DNA from: CBDUXT01 sp965371245
GTDB lineage: Bacteria > Planctomycetota > Phycisphaerae > UBA1845
DNA length: 64,000 nucleotides
NCBI GenBank assembly: GCA_965371245.1
Contig: CBDUXT010000018.1
Location: forward strand, 1-64,000
Direction: 5' to 3'
Positions 9,440 to 18,079 of the stretch are shown here, piece by piece. Each line of letters opens with the position of its first letter. Position 1 is the first letter of the stretch. The position numbers and the translations under genes are program-made. The notes below the pieces were generated by a model that was given only the letters and a program-made list of their open reading frames with translations, was not told the origin of the DNA and did not search any database.

Positions 9440-10426
9440 ATGAGCAACAACATTCTTGTCTTTATCGAGCAACGCGAGCACAAGATTCACCCGGCCTCGT
9501 TTCAGCTTCTGACGCTGGGGACCGAGTTGGCCGGCGGAACCGGCGGCACGGTTGAGGCGTGCGTGGTGGGCTCGGGCATCACCGACCTGGTCGATCGCAT
9601 CGGCGCTTGCGGAGCGTCCAAGGTGTATGTCGTCGATGATTCGGAACTCGCGCTTTACCGCGCGGTGCCCTACACCACCGCCGTGTCAGCGGTGATCGAC
9701 CTGGCCGAGCCGAAGACGCTGCTTTTGCCGACGACGTTCCTCGGGCGTGACCTCGCCTCGCGCGTTGCCGCCCGGAAGCAGGCCGCCCTCGCGATCGACT
9801 GCACCGAGGTCATGCTGGACGGCGCCGACCTGATCGTCAGCAAGCCCGTCTACGCCGGTAAGCTCAGCGCGAAGTTTCGCCTCTCGAGTGATCGGCTCCA
9901 GGTCGCCACGGTGCGCACCAATGCGTACGGCGCGTCCGAACCGAAGGAGGGAGCGGCCGTAGAGACCGTTCCGGTCGCGGTGACGCTCGGCGATCAGGAT
10001 ACGCGACTGATCGTCAAAGAGGTGGCCGGCACGAGTGCGGGCATCAAGGACGTCACCGAAGCGGACATCGTGGTCTCGGGCGGTCGTGCGCTGAAAAACG
10101 AGGACAACTTCAAGATGCTGTTCGAGCTTGCGGAGCTTCTCGACGGCGCGGTGGGCGCCTCGCGGGCCGCCTGTGACGCGGGCTATCAGCCGCATTCGCG
10201 CCAGGTCGGGCTGACCGGCAAGGTGGTGACGCCGCGGCTCTACATCGCCTGCGGCATCGACGGCGCGATCCAACACCTGGCCGGCATGCGCGGCAGCAAG
10301 GTGATCGTGGCGATCAACACCAAGGCCGAGGCGCCGATCTTCAAGGTCGCCAACTATGGCTGTGTGGTCGATCTGTTTACGCTGGTGCCGCTTCTAACGG
10401 CGGAGTTTCGCAAGCTGGACGGCTAG
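9440..10426 (+). CDS. etfA: Electron transfer flavoprotein alpha subunit
   Basis: Encodes 328 residues. The C-terminal FAD-binding domain is complete: SGGRALKNEDNF, GASRAACDAGY, RQVGLTGKVVTPRLYIACG, SGAIQH-like GIDGAIQHLAGM, and INTKAEAPIFKVANYGCVVD. It forms the heterodimer with EtfB. The gene is directly downstream of etfB (ATG 3 bases after its stop) and upstream of a membrane Fe-S protein that probably takes electrons from the flavoprotein to quinone. Confidence 0.95.
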   Translation: MSNNILVFIEQREHKIHPASFQLLTLGTELAGGTGGTVEACVVGSGITDLVDRIGACGASKVYVVDDSELALYRAVPYTTAVSAVIDLAEPKTLLLPTTFLGRDLASRVAARKQAALAIDCTEVMLDGADLIVSKPVYAGKLSAKFRLSSDRLQVATVRTNAYGASEPKEGAAVETVPVAVTLGDQDTRLIVKEVAGTSAGIKDVTEADIVVSGGRALKNEDNFKMLFELAELLDGAVGASRAACDAGYQPHSRQVGLTGKVVTPRLYIACGIDGAIQHLAGMRGSKVIVAINTKAEAPIFKVANYGCVVDLFTLVPLLTAEFRKLDG

Positions 10427-10459
10427 GTCGCCGGTTCGCCCTCACTCGACGAGCGCGCC

Positions 10460-10488
10460 GAGCCGCGGGCTTCAGCCCGCGCGGACGT
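10460..10488 (+). repeat. GAGCCGCGGGC-type palindromic repeat, copy 1
   Basis: REP-like hairpin in the etfA to Fe-S protein gap: GAGCCGCGGGCTTCAG followed by CCCGCGCGGACGT. Family copies also at 12728, 14064 (inverted), 31254, 33919, 34762 and 60549, always between genes. Confidence 0.8.
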
Positions 10489-10588
10489 ACTAACTCGATA
10501 ACGCAAAGTTGCGTTCTACCGCCGGCGCGGAACGGCGCACCGAGTGATCCGTAGCTCGCGTATCCCGACCCAAAGGATTCTCCGTTAG

Positions 10589-12721
10589 ATGAACCTCATC
10601 TTCATGACGATTCTGCTCCTCGTCGGCTGGGGCGCGTTTTCCTTTTCCTGTTGGCGGCGCTGGCGGCTGATGATGGTGTGCGCGGCCGACAACCGTTTCG
10701 ACCAACCAGGTGAGCGCCTGCGCGGCGTGTGGACCTACGCGATCACGCAGCTGCGCATGCGCCGCTACCCGCTGGCCGGGCTCGCCCACATGCTCATCTT
10801 CTCCGGCTTCGGCGTGCTCCTTCTGCGTACGCTCATCCTCTGGGGGCGCGGGTACGACGAGTCGTTTTGCTTCTGGCTCTTCGGGTTGGAGCAACCGCTC
10901 GGAAAAATCTATTCGCTCGTGAAAGACATCTTCGTCGTACTGGTCATCCTCGGCACGCTGGTGTTCGTCTATTTCCGCGCGATCAAACGCCTGGGCCGCA
11001 TGACGCTCAGCACCGAGGGGCTGGTCATTCTGGGGATCATCCTGGTGATGATGGCGGCCGACGTGGTTTATGACGGTGCGTCGATGGTACTCACCGCACG
11101 CCAAACCGCCGCCGAAGTACACGTCAACACCCGCGGGGCCGCGCCGCCGGCAATGGCACTGCGGTTCCACGGATGGGAACCAGCGGGAAGCGTTCTCCAA
11201 TATGCGGTCGCTCCCCTTGCAGACGGAGCCGTCAAGACCGTACAACACGTCAGCTTCTGGACCCATACCGCTTTGGTGCTGATCTTCCTCAACCTGCTGC
11301 CCTACTCGAAACACTTCCACGTTATCACGGGCATCCCCAACGTCTACGCGCGCAGCCTCGACCCGCCGGGTCGATTGCCCAACCTGGAAGACATCGAGGG
11401 CAAGCTCGAGCGCGAAGAAACCCTGGGCATCCGGCGGATCGAGCAGTTTAGCTGGAAGGCCGTGCTGGATTTCTACACCTGTACCGAGTGTGGCCGGTGT
11501 AGCGATTACTGCCCCGCCACCAAGACCGGCAAGAAGCTCTCGCCGAAACAGTTCACGCTCGACCTGCGCGACTTCCTGTATAAGCACGAAGACGCGCTCG
11601 TTGCCGCGAAGTCCTCGGCCGGCGGAAACGGGTCCGATGAATCCGAGTCGGGCGTGGAAGCCACCGGCGATGGCAGCGGCGACTCGATGGAACACGTGAA
11701 GGACCTGGTCGATGGCGTCATCGACCCGGAGGTGCTGTGGGCGTGTACGACCTGCCGGGCCTGCGAGCAGGAGTGCCCGGTGCTCATCACCTACGTCGAT
11801 AAGATCGTGGACATGCGGCGTTACCTCGTGCAGGAACGCGCCGAGTTCCCGACCGAGTTGCAGACGGCCTTCCGCGGCCTGGAATCAACCGGCAACCCCT
11901 GGTCCTTCCCGGCGAGCGACCGAGCCGCCTGGGCCGAGGGGCTGAGCATCAAGACCTTGGCCGACCACCCCGAGGCCGAGGTCATCTTCTGGATCGGCTG
12001 CGCACCCTCGTTCGACGAGCGTGCCAAGAAGGTGACACGGGCGACGGCAAAACTCATGCAGCGGGCCGGTGTGGACTTCGCCATCCTGGGCAACGAAGAA
12101 ACCTGCACCGGCGATCCGGCCCGCCGCGCGGGCAACGAATACCTCTTCCAGATGTTGGCCGCCCAAAACGTGGAGACGCTCAACGGCTATGGCGCCGAGA
12201 AGAAAAAGATCATCACAAGCTGCCCGCACTGCTTCAACACGCTGCTGAACGAATACCCCGACTTCGGCGGACGGTACGAAGTGCTGCACCACTCGACCTT
12301 CCTCGCGGGTCTGGTCAAAGCGGGCAAGCTGACGCCGACCAAACGAATCGACAAGAAGGTCGCCTATCACGACTCGTGCTATCTGGGGCGGTACAACGAG
12401 GTCTACGATCCGCCGCGCGAGGTGTTGCGCAGCATCCCCGGCCTGACCGTGCTGGAGCCGGCCGAGACCCGCGACCGGGGCATGTGCTGCGGCGCGGGCG
12501 GCGCACAGATGTTCAAGGAAGAAGAGCCCGGCGACGAGCGCGTCAACGACGTGCGAACCAGGCAATTGCTGGCCACCAAGCCGGACGCCATCAGCAGTGC
12601 GTGTCCCTTCTGCATGCGCATGCTAACCGACGGCCTGGCCAACCAGAGCCGCGAGGAACTGCCTCAGGTGGACATTGCGGAGATGTTGCTTGAATCCGTG
12701 ATGGAGGATAAAGAATCCTAA
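10589..12721 (+). CDS. Membrane Fe-S oxidoreductase (HdrD/DUF224-like), EtfAB partner
   Basis: Encodes 710 residues. An N-terminal membrane part (about 1-170) has four or so helices like a NarI-type cytochrome b domain. Two 4Fe-4S motifs follow, CTECGRCSDYC (about 297) and CTTCRACEQEC (about 388), then two CCG domains: SCPHCF near 544, and CCGAGGAQMF near 632 followed by CPFCMRM. This layout matches the DUF224/EMO type of EtfAB:quinone oxidoreductase known from syntrophic bacteria. Position after etfBA supports transfer of electrons from the flavoprotein to membrane quinone. Residues about 355-370 form an acidic Gly/Ser linker. A REP-like repeat sits upstream, so it may be separately transcribed. 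Confidence 0.88.
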   Translation: MNLIFMTILLLVGWGAFSFSCWRRWRLMMVCAADNRFDQPGERLRGVWTYAITQLRMRRYPLAGLAHMLIFSGFGVLLLRTLILWGRGYDESFCFWLFGLEQPLGKIYSLVKDIFVVLVILGTLVFVYFRAIKRLGRMTLSTEGLVILGIILVMMAADVVYDGASMVLTARQTAAEVHVNTRGAAPPAMALRFHGWEPAGSVLQYAVAPLADGAVKTVQHVSFWTHTALVLIFLNLLPYSKHFHVITGIPNVYARSLDPPGRLPNLEDIEGKLEREETLGIRRIEQFSWKAVLDFYTCTECGRCSDYCPATKTGKKLSPKQFTLDLRDFLYKHEDALVAAKSSAGGNGSDESESGVEATGDGSGDSMEHVKDLVDGVIDPEVLWACTTCRACEQECPVLITYVDKIVDMRRYLVQERAEFPTELQTAFRGLESTGNPWSFPASDRAAWAEGLSIKTLADHPEAEVIFWIGCAPSFDERAKKVTRATAKLMQRAGVDFAILGNEETCTGDPARRAGNEYLFQMLAAQNVETLNGYGAEKKKIITSCPHCFNTLLNEYPDFGGRYEVLHHSTFLAGLVKAGKLTPTKRIDKKVAYHDSCYLGRYNEVYDPPREVLRSIPGLTVLEPAETRDRGMCCGAGGAQMFKEEEPGDERVNDVRTRQLLATKPDAISSACPFCMRMLTDGLANQSREELPQVDIAEMLLESVMEDKES

Positions 12722-12727
12722 GTACCC

Positions 12728-12786
12728 GAGCCGCGGGCTTCAGCCCGCGCGGATGTCGTAGCCGTAGGGTGCGTCCCGGACGCACC
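12728..12786 (+). repeat. REP-like repeat copy 2 plus GGTGCGTCC hairpin
   Basis: 12728-12753 is a GAGCCGCGGGC-type palindrome seven bases after the Fe-S gene stop. 12768-12786 is a second hairpin, GGTGCGTCC-C-GGACGCACC, with perfect 9-base arms. Either could fold in the transcript between the two genes. Confidence 0.75.
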
Positions 12787-12948
12787 AGGGACAACTTCCC
12801 CGCGCGAACACGCGACGTGAAAGACGATCCCCGAGCGTCGATGGGTCAGCTTGCCAAGTATGACCCCAGACGGTACGTTCGTGCAGGTTTGCGCCATTCC
12901 ACGTTGCTGGCGAAACACATCGAAATCTCGAAGATGGAGAGCGGGGCT

Positions 12949-14031
12949 ATGGATTTGATCGATCGACTTCAGGAGATGTCCGTCCGCCTGCAAACCCAGT
13001 TGGCGCACCTTTCGACGGAAGAGGCCACCAAGAATGCACTTATCATGCCTTTCATCGGCGCCCTTGGATACAACGTCTTCGATCCAACCGAGGTTGTACC
13101 GGAGTTCACCGCGGACGTCGGAACGAAGAGAGGCGAGAAGGTTGATTACGCGATCATGCGCGATGGAGTACCGATCATCCTGGTTGAATGCAAGGCGAGC
13201 AGTGTAGATCTCGATGCGGCTCACGCCTCCCAGCTTTACCGCTACTTCTCCGTCACTCCAGCCCGCTTCGGCGTCCTCACAAACGGCGTTTGTTACAAGT
13301 TCTTCTCTGATCTCGAAGCCCCCAACAGGATGGACTCGCGTCCCTTCTTCGAGTTTGACTTGCGACACATCGATAAGCAGAGTGTTGCCGAACTCAAGCG
13401 CTTCGAAAAGCAAAGTTTTGACCTAGACGCCATCCTCTCCACAGCAAGCGAATTGAAATACACGAAGGGTATCAAGCGGGCGTTCGCGCAAGAGTGGTTG
13501 AACCCGTCCGACGAACTCGTGCGCCTTTTCGGAGGTCGCGTGTACTCCGGACGAATGACGCAGGGCGTTCGTGAACAGTTCTCACCGATCGTAAAGCGTG
13601 CGTTCCACGAGTTCGTGACCGACCGGCTCAATGAGCGATTGAAGTCGGCCCTCGAGCGGTCGGATACGCAATCGGCAGAATCCTCAAGTGAGGTACAAGA
13701 CCGCACTCCGGCGGAAGGCGAGACGCCGGACAGCGATGTGGTTACCACGGAGGACGAAATGGAGGCGTTCTATATCGTACGAGCGATTCTCGGCGATACG
13801 GTCGATGTCCGACGGGTCTTCATGCGCGACACCCAGAGTTACTGCGGCATCTTGCTGGATGACAACAATCGAAAGCCGATTTGCCGTTTACATTTCAACT
13901 CTCCCACGCGGCGGCACATTGGTCTGCTCGATGAAGAAAAGAACGAGACGAGGCATCCCATCGACGATCCCGTCGATCTCTACAAGCACGCCGCAGAATT
14001 GAAGGTCGCAGCGCGACGCTATAATTCCTAG
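12949..14031 (+). CDS. Solo HsdR_N-like PD-(D/E)xK protein
   Basis: About 360 residues. The N-terminal half is an HsdR_N-type nuclease fold: D66 in KVDYAI, E80 and K82 in LVECKAS, and Q95 in the following helix (ASQLYRYF). There is no helicase domain and no hsdM or hsdS nearby, so it matches the stand-alone COG4748-type 'restriction endonuclease-like' proteins. The C-terminal part (about 275-360) contains EMEAFYIVRAIL and RRHIGL. ATG 12949 lies 9 bases after GGAG; the frame runs open to 12769. It is bracketed by inverted REP-like repeats at 12728 and 14064, which suggests an accessory gene. Role is unproved. Confidence 0.7.
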   Translation: MDLIDRLQEMSVRLQTQLAHLSTEEATKNALIMPFIGALGYNVFDPTEVVPEFTADVGTKRGEKVDYAIMRDGVPIILVECKASSVDLDAAHASQLYRYFSVTPARFGVLTNGVCYKFFSDLEAPNRMDSRPFFEFDLRHIDKQSVAELKRFEKQSFDLDAILSTASELKYTKGIKRAFAQEWLNPSDELVRLFGGRVYSGRMTQGVREQFSPIVKRAFHEFVTDRLNERLKSALERSDTQSAESSSEVQDRTPAEGETPDSDVVTTEDEMEAFYIVRAILGDTVDVRRVFMRDTQSYCGILLDDNNRKPICRLHFNSPTRRHIGLLDEEKNETRHPIDDPVDLYKHAAELKVAARRYNS

Positions 14032-14063
14032 CGTCCAGGCGCGAGACGACAACCGTAAAATGC

Positions 14064-14089
14064 TCCGCGCGGGCTGAAGCCCGCGGCTC
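14064..14089 (-). repeat. REP-like repeat copy 3 (inverted)
   Basis: Exact reverse complement of the 26-bp copy at 12728-12753, so the two bracket the solo nuclease-fold gene as inverted repeats. Confidence 0.8.
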
Positions 14090-14117
14090 GGAAACGGAAA
14101 GGAAACAAAGAGAAACC

Positions 14118-15476
14118 ATGACCATCGCACGAAAAATGGCCCGGTGGGCAAGCGCCCTACGGTACGAAGACCTTCCCGAGAAGACCATCCACGAGGTGCG
14201 GCGGCGTGTCATTGACTCGATCGCCACGTGCCTCGGTGCGTATCGATCGAGGCCGGCCAAGGTTGCCCGGGCCAAGGCGATGGCCATCAACGATCCGCCG
14301 CCGGCGGCCACCGTGTGGGGCACGAAGCACCACACCTCGCCCGACCTGGCGGCCTTTGCCAACGGAACGATGGTGCGATACCTCGACTACAACGACACCT
14401 ATCTCAGCCTCGAGCCCGCGCACCCGTCCGACAACATACCCGCCGCCGTGGCCGCCGCGCAGTCGGCCCGCAAGGGCGGGCGCGACGTCATCCTAGCCAC
14501 CGTCATCGCCTACGAGATTCAGTGCCGCCTGTGTGACGCCGCCAGCCTGCGCGCCGGCGGTTGGGACCACGTGACCTACGGCGCCCTCTCCACGGCCGTG
14601 GCCGCCGGCAAACTGTGGGAGCTGACCGAGGACCAGCTCGAACACGCACTGGGCCTTGCCGGGGTGTGCAACATCACCACCCGCCAGACCCGCACCGGAC
14701 AGATCTCCGACTGGAAGGCCTGCGCGTTCGCCAATGCCGCCCGGAACGGCATCTTCGCCGCCGACCTCGCCCGCCGAGGTTTGACCGGTCCGTTCGAGAT
14801 CTTCGAGGGTCCCAAGGGGCTGATGAACCAGCTTGACATCGGCGGCGTTCGCGAACTGGTGCTCGGCACCGGCGGCGACTTCATGATCGACAAGACCTAC
14901 ATCAAGTTCTGGCCGGCGGAGTACCACTCGCAGTCGGCCATCGACGCGTGCCTTCAGCTTCGGCCAAAGATCGAGGGCAAGACGATCGAGAAGATTCACA
15001 TCGCCAGCTTCGAGGCCGCCGTCAGCATCATCGGCTCCGAGCCGGAGAAGCTCCGCCCCACCTCGCGCGAGACGGCCGACCACTCGATGTTCTATTGCTG
15101 TGCGACCGCCCTGGTCGATGGCGATGTCACGCTGGCGACATTCGACAAGGAGCGACTGACCGACCCGAAGCTGCTCGACCTGATCGACCGAACCAAGATC
15201 GTCGAGGACCCGAAGCTCAACGAGGGCTACCCCAAGGGGATCCCCAACGACGTGACCATCACCTGCGCCGACGGCACGACGGTGAACAAGCGCGTCGACT
15301 TCCCCCGCGGCCACGCCGAAAACCCCATGACCGACGACGAGGTCGTCGAGAAGTTCAACCGCATGGCCGACGGCGTTATCAGTGACGACACGGCCAAGCG
15401 AACCATCGAGCAGGCCTGGAGCCTGGACAAGCTGGACGACGTGACGCCGCTGTTTTCGTTTGAGGTCTTGAAGTAG
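14118..15476 (+). CDS. MmgE/PrpD family protein (2-methylcitrate dehydratase-like)
   Basis: Encodes 452 residues of the MmgE/PrpD fold: RRRVIDSIATCLGAY, NGTMVRYLDYNDTYLS, HPSDNIPAAVAAAQ, GLAGVCNITTRQTRTGQ, and KFWPAEYHSQSAIDACL. Family members dehydrate 2-methylcitrate, decarboxylate cis-aconitate or act on related acids; the exact substrate cannot be read here. No prpB or prpC lies nearby. Its 3' end and first downstream bases are duplicated at 17083-17174, with the LarA-like gene in between. Confidence 0.88.
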   Translation: MTIARKMARWASALRYEDLPEKTIHEVRRRVIDSIATCLGAYRSRPAKVARAKAMAINDPPPAATVWGTKHHTSPDLAAFANGTMVRYLDYNDTYLSLEPAHPSDNIPAAVAAAQSARKGGRDVILATVIAYEIQCRLCDAASLRAGGWDHVTYGALSTAVAAGKLWELTEDQLEHALGLAGVCNITTRQTRTGQISDWKACAFANAARNGIFAADLARRGLTGPFEIFEGPKGLMNQLDIGGVRELVLGTGGDFMIDKTYIKFWPAEYHSQSAIDACLQLRPKIEGKTIEKIHIASFEAAVSIIGSEPEKLRPTSRETADHSMFYCCATALVDGDVTLATFDKERLTDPKLLDLIDRTKIVEDPKLNEGYPKGIPNDVTITCADGTTVNKRVDFPRGHAENPMTDDEVVEKFNRMADGVISDDTAKRTIEQAWSLDKLDDVTPLFSFEVLK

Positions 15477-15535
15477 TCGCGCGTGAGTCTGACGTAGTGC
15501 TGCATCCAAGAAGGTCGATGCTGTTTCGAGTCAAC

Positions 15536-15768
15536 CGCTCCCTCACGGTCACGGCTCGGAAAGGCAATCTTGGTCGGGTGGTCGGGTGGCATGGTCCACG
15601 CTTGCGTGGCCATGTGCTAGTCACCTTCACACGCAATTCTGCGGGTTGGCACGCGGGTGCCATGGGCAAACTTGTGTACCCGTGTCGCTACGAGACCAGC
15701 ACGGGCAAGCTGGCGCTTGCCCATGCCACCCGAAGAACGGAAGAACCTCCTCGGAAACGGCACTAGCG
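15536..15768. repeat. Composite of intergenic repeats (GCTAGT MITE remnant)
   Basis: Contains a CCGCTCCCTCACGGTC piece of the 118-bp MITE interior (15536), then a GGGTGGCATGG core (15580) and a right end reading CCATGCCACCCGAAGAACGG to GGCACTAGC at 15768. The right part matches the terminal inverted repeat of the 168-bp family at 19953. This fills the prpD to larA-like gap; no gene is visible. Confidence 0.65.
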
Positions 15769-15802
15769 CTACGCTGACGACCGAGCGACCTAGAGAAGCA
15801 AC

Positions 15803-17038
15803 GTGACCATTCGATGGGAGACGATCAGACCGACTCGTCCGGACCGGCTCGATACGTCCGAGGACGTTCTTGGGCGAGCCATCGGGGCCTCGCGGCAGCT
15901 TCGCGCCTTCTTGCAAGCCGCGGCAAGCGCCAACGAGCCGGTGCGGCTTCTGGTTAACGATCCACATCGCGCAACGCAGACCCGGCCGGCGCTCGCGGCG
16001 ATCGGTCGCTTAGCCGACGAGCTTGGTATTCGCCCCCGTTTCGTTGCCCTGGTCGCCACGGGCACGCATTCCTTCGGCTCGACCGAGCGCCGCGCCTTCG
16101 AGGAGGAAACATTCGGCGGTGGGCTGCCCATCGAGCAAGTCGCCTGGCATGACGCGGGAGACGACGGCGACCTGGTGGGTGTCGCCGGCGTTCGGATGCA
16201 CTGCTGGGTGGCCCAGGGCGCGTTCCTTCTTCCCATCGGAAGCGTCGAGCCGCACTACTTCGCCGGCCTGACCGGTCCCCACAAGACGGCCACCGTCGGC
16301 TGCATGGCCGAAGCGGACATCGAACGCAACCACGCCGGGGCCTTGGCACCCGGCTCCGACGTACTCCGGCTGCGCGGCAACCCGGTTCACGAGGGCATCG
16401 CCGCGATCCTTACGGGGCTCGAAGCGGCGGGCAAATCGATCTGTGCCATCGGCGAGGTCATCGACGGTGCCACGGTTCTGGCAGCATCGCTCGGAAACCC
16501 GTTGACCGTGCTCGACGACCTGCTGCCCGTGGTTCGCGAGGTATATGTCCACACGGTAAACCAGCCGGTGGACGTGTTGCACCTGCGCGTCCCCCCGCCC
16601 CTCGGTCGCAACCTCTACCAGGGGGACAAGGCGATCAAGAACAACCACCGGGCCGTGCGCGATGGCGGCGGGATTGTCGTCGAGGCCGGCTGTCCGGAGG
16701 GCATCGGGCAGGACGCCTTCATGGAGCTACTTCGCGGGTCCAACGACTACGCCGGCGCGTGCCGGATGGTTGACACGCGGGGCTATCGACTGGGCGACCA
16801 CAAGGCCGTGAAGCTGCGGCACCTGATGGACGAGGCGGAGCGCGGCGTCCACGTGGCACTGGTCTCCCCGCACCTGAGCGATGCCGAGTTGCGCGACACG
16901 GGCATCCGTGTTTTCCTGAGCATCGCGGCCGCATTGATGTGGCTCGAGACGGTGGTCACCGGCCCGCTTCAGAGCGGCCTGGTGATCGAAGACGCCGGCA
17001 TGCTCACGGTCGCACCGTCCATAGTGCCTAAAGCGTGA
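15803..17038 (+). CDS. LarA-like protein (lactate racemase/DUF2088 family)
   Basis: Encodes 411 residues from GTG 15803. The Ni-pincer cofactor residues of lactate racemase are all present: H89 (ATGTHSFGS), H151 (EPHYFAG), K161 (GPHKTATVG) and H177 (ERNHAGA). The 10- and 16-residue spacings between the last three equal those of LarA H174, K184 and H200. The N-terminal NDPHR motif is also family-like. It probably racemises or epimerises a 2-hydroxy acid; substrate unknown. No larB, larC or larE for cofactor synthesis is in the window. It lies between the prpD gene and a duplicated prpD tail. Confidence 0.82.
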   Translation: MTIRWETIRPTRPDRLDTSEDVLGRAIGASRQLRAFLQAAASANEPVRLLVNDPHRATQTRPALAAIGRLADELGIRPRFVALVATGTHSFGSTERRAFEEETFGGGLPIEQVAWHDAGDDGDLVGVAGVRMHCWVAQGAFLLPIGSVEPHYFAGLTGPHKTATVGCMAEADIERNHAGALAPGSDVLRLRGNPVHEGIAAILTGLEAAGKSICAIGEVIDGATVLAASLGNPLTVLDDLLPVVREVYVHTVNQPVDVLHLRVPPPLGRNLYQGDKAIKNNHRAVRDGGGIVVEAGCPEGIGQDAFMELLRGSNDYAGACRMVDTRGYRLGDHKAVKLRHLMDEAERGVHVALVSPHLSDAELRDTGIRVFLSIAAALMWLETVVTGPLQSGLVIEDAGMLTVAPSIVPKA

Positions 17039-17082
17039 CACTCACTACCTCCGCCCCGCTTGGTGCCATGTGCCTGGCTCTT

Positions 17083-17174
17083 CCATCAAGCAGGCGTGGA
17101 GCCTCGACAAGCTGGACGAGGTGACACTGCTGTGTTCGGCTGAGGTGGTGGAGTCGGCGCGTGTAAGAAGCTGA
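17083..17174 (+). pseudogene. Duplicated 3' tail of an MmgE/PrpD gene
   Basis: Reads IKQAWSLDKLDEVTLLCSAE in frame, matching the end of the intact prpD-type gene at 15403-15492 (IEQAWSLDKLDDVTPLFSFE). Base identity is high and continues past the intact gene's stop. No start or upstream coding part exists, so this is a remnant of a second copy or of a rearrangement. Confidence 0.75.
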
Positions 17175-17199
17175 CCGGGCAGCGCTTCGGCACGTGCGA

Positions 17200-17646
17200 C
17201 TACGAGCACGCCCGGTCTGAGTCGCGCGGGCCACGGTGGCATCGTTCGTCATCAGTGACCGCAGCGACCCGGGCGACCTGTTGGGGCAGAGCGACGGTTG
17301 CTTTGTGGATCATCCAAATGGCCCACGTGGGAGGAGATGGAGTCTGATGAACGAGATGATTCAAGAAGGGCTCGGTTGTGCAAGCCACGATGCCGCGGAC
17401 GGCCCGCCTGAAGTCCTTCGCCACCGCAGCATCGACCCTTAGAAGCCGCTTCGGGGGATCTGACGGCGTTTTCTTCCGAAGTGTTGGGAGGAACACCTCA
17501 GATGGCAGAAGACACCCTTCTGCGCCCCGGACGCCGTAGTACCGTCCCAGCATCTTGAGCACCCCTCGAAGCACACACGCCAACGGCACATGAGCTTTCC
17601 GCACGTCGAGCTTGAGCGTGACGGTTACCGAGCGTGTATCAGGCAT
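17200..17646 (-). CDS. Hypothetical protein, possibly extended past its natural end
   Basis: An open frame of 148 residues. Residues 1-45 look like a real small protein (VTLKLDVRKAHVPLACVLRGVLKML); the remainder is Pro/Arg/Thr-rich with no recognisable fold and may be read-through after a lost stop. The ATG at 17646 overlaps the stop of the small gene upstream by 8 bases, as in coupled pairs. Function unknown. Confidence 0.35.
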   Translation of the reverse strand: MPDTRSVTVTLKLDVRKAHVPLACVLRGVLKMLGRYYGVRGAEGCLLPSEVFLPTLRKKTPSDPPKRLLRVDAAVAKDFRRAVRGIVACTTEPFLNHLVHQTPSPPTWAIWMIHKATVALPQQVARVAAVTDDERCHRGPRDSDRACS

Positions 17647-17818
17647 AGGCAGCCAGCCGCCGGGCGTAGGCTAATACAGCACGCCTTCCGTCGTCATCCA
17701 ACCGGCCCAGTTGCTCGCTCAGGTCGTCAAGAATCTGTATGGTAACTGCACTTGGCGCGGCACCGTCATCGTCGATCAGCGTTGTAGTGGTCGTGAGTGC
17801 GGTTTTTGGGGGTAGCAC
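17639..17818 (-). CDS. Small hypothetical protein, 59 residues
   Basis: Starts at GTG 17818 and ends TGA 17639-17641. A Thr-rich start leads into an acidic then basic helix, VTIQILDDLSEQLGRLDDDG and RRAVLAYARRLAAYA. The stop overlaps the next gene's start by 8 bases. It begins inside the tRNA-Gln fragment on the opposite strand. The helix pair could be an antitoxin-like or regulatory peptide, but this is speculation. Confidence 0.4.
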   Translation of the reverse strand: MLPPKTALTTTTTLIDDDGAAPSAVTIQILDDLSEQLGRLDDDGRRAVLAYARRLAAYA

Positions 17819-17866
17819 GTCTGACTCTGGATCAGAAGGTTCCAGGTTCGAGTCGTGGCGGCCCAG
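17811..17866 (+). pseudogene. 3' part of a tRNA-Gln(CUG) gene
   Basis: Anticodon arm TCTGA-CTCTGGA-TCAGA (17820-17836, perfect stem, anticodon CTG at 17827-17829), variable bases, T arm CCAGG-TTCGAGT-CGTGG (one mismatch), then CGGCCCA-G of the acceptor 3' strand. GGTAGCACG before the anticodon stem fits the end of a D arm. No matching TGGGCCG 5' acceptor strand is found upstream. This is a truncated tRNA, typical of an att-site remnant. Confidence 0.75.
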
Positions 17867-18079
17867 TCGAAGCTAGATCGTGCTGAATCCCGTAGTTAGG
17901 GATACCCGCCAACGTGGCGGAGCGACGTAATCCAAGATCGAAAACGGGTAGGTCCATCCGTTCTCAGGTTGGAGGCCGTTCCCCATGAGCAAGAAAACCA
18001 CGCACAAGACACCGTCGCTTCCTTACGGCTGCAGCTCGGACAAAGACTTCTCAAACACGCTCCTGGAAAGAGACGATTA

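Noticed and set aside
10490..11695. 401-residue minus-strand frame
   Set aside because: Shadow of the membrane Fe-S oxidoreductase gene.
12949..14031. Complete type I restriction system
   Set aside because: No helicase domain, methylase or specificity gene is present in the window.
14493..15509. 338-residue minus-strand frame
   Set aside because: Shadow of the MmgE/PrpD gene.
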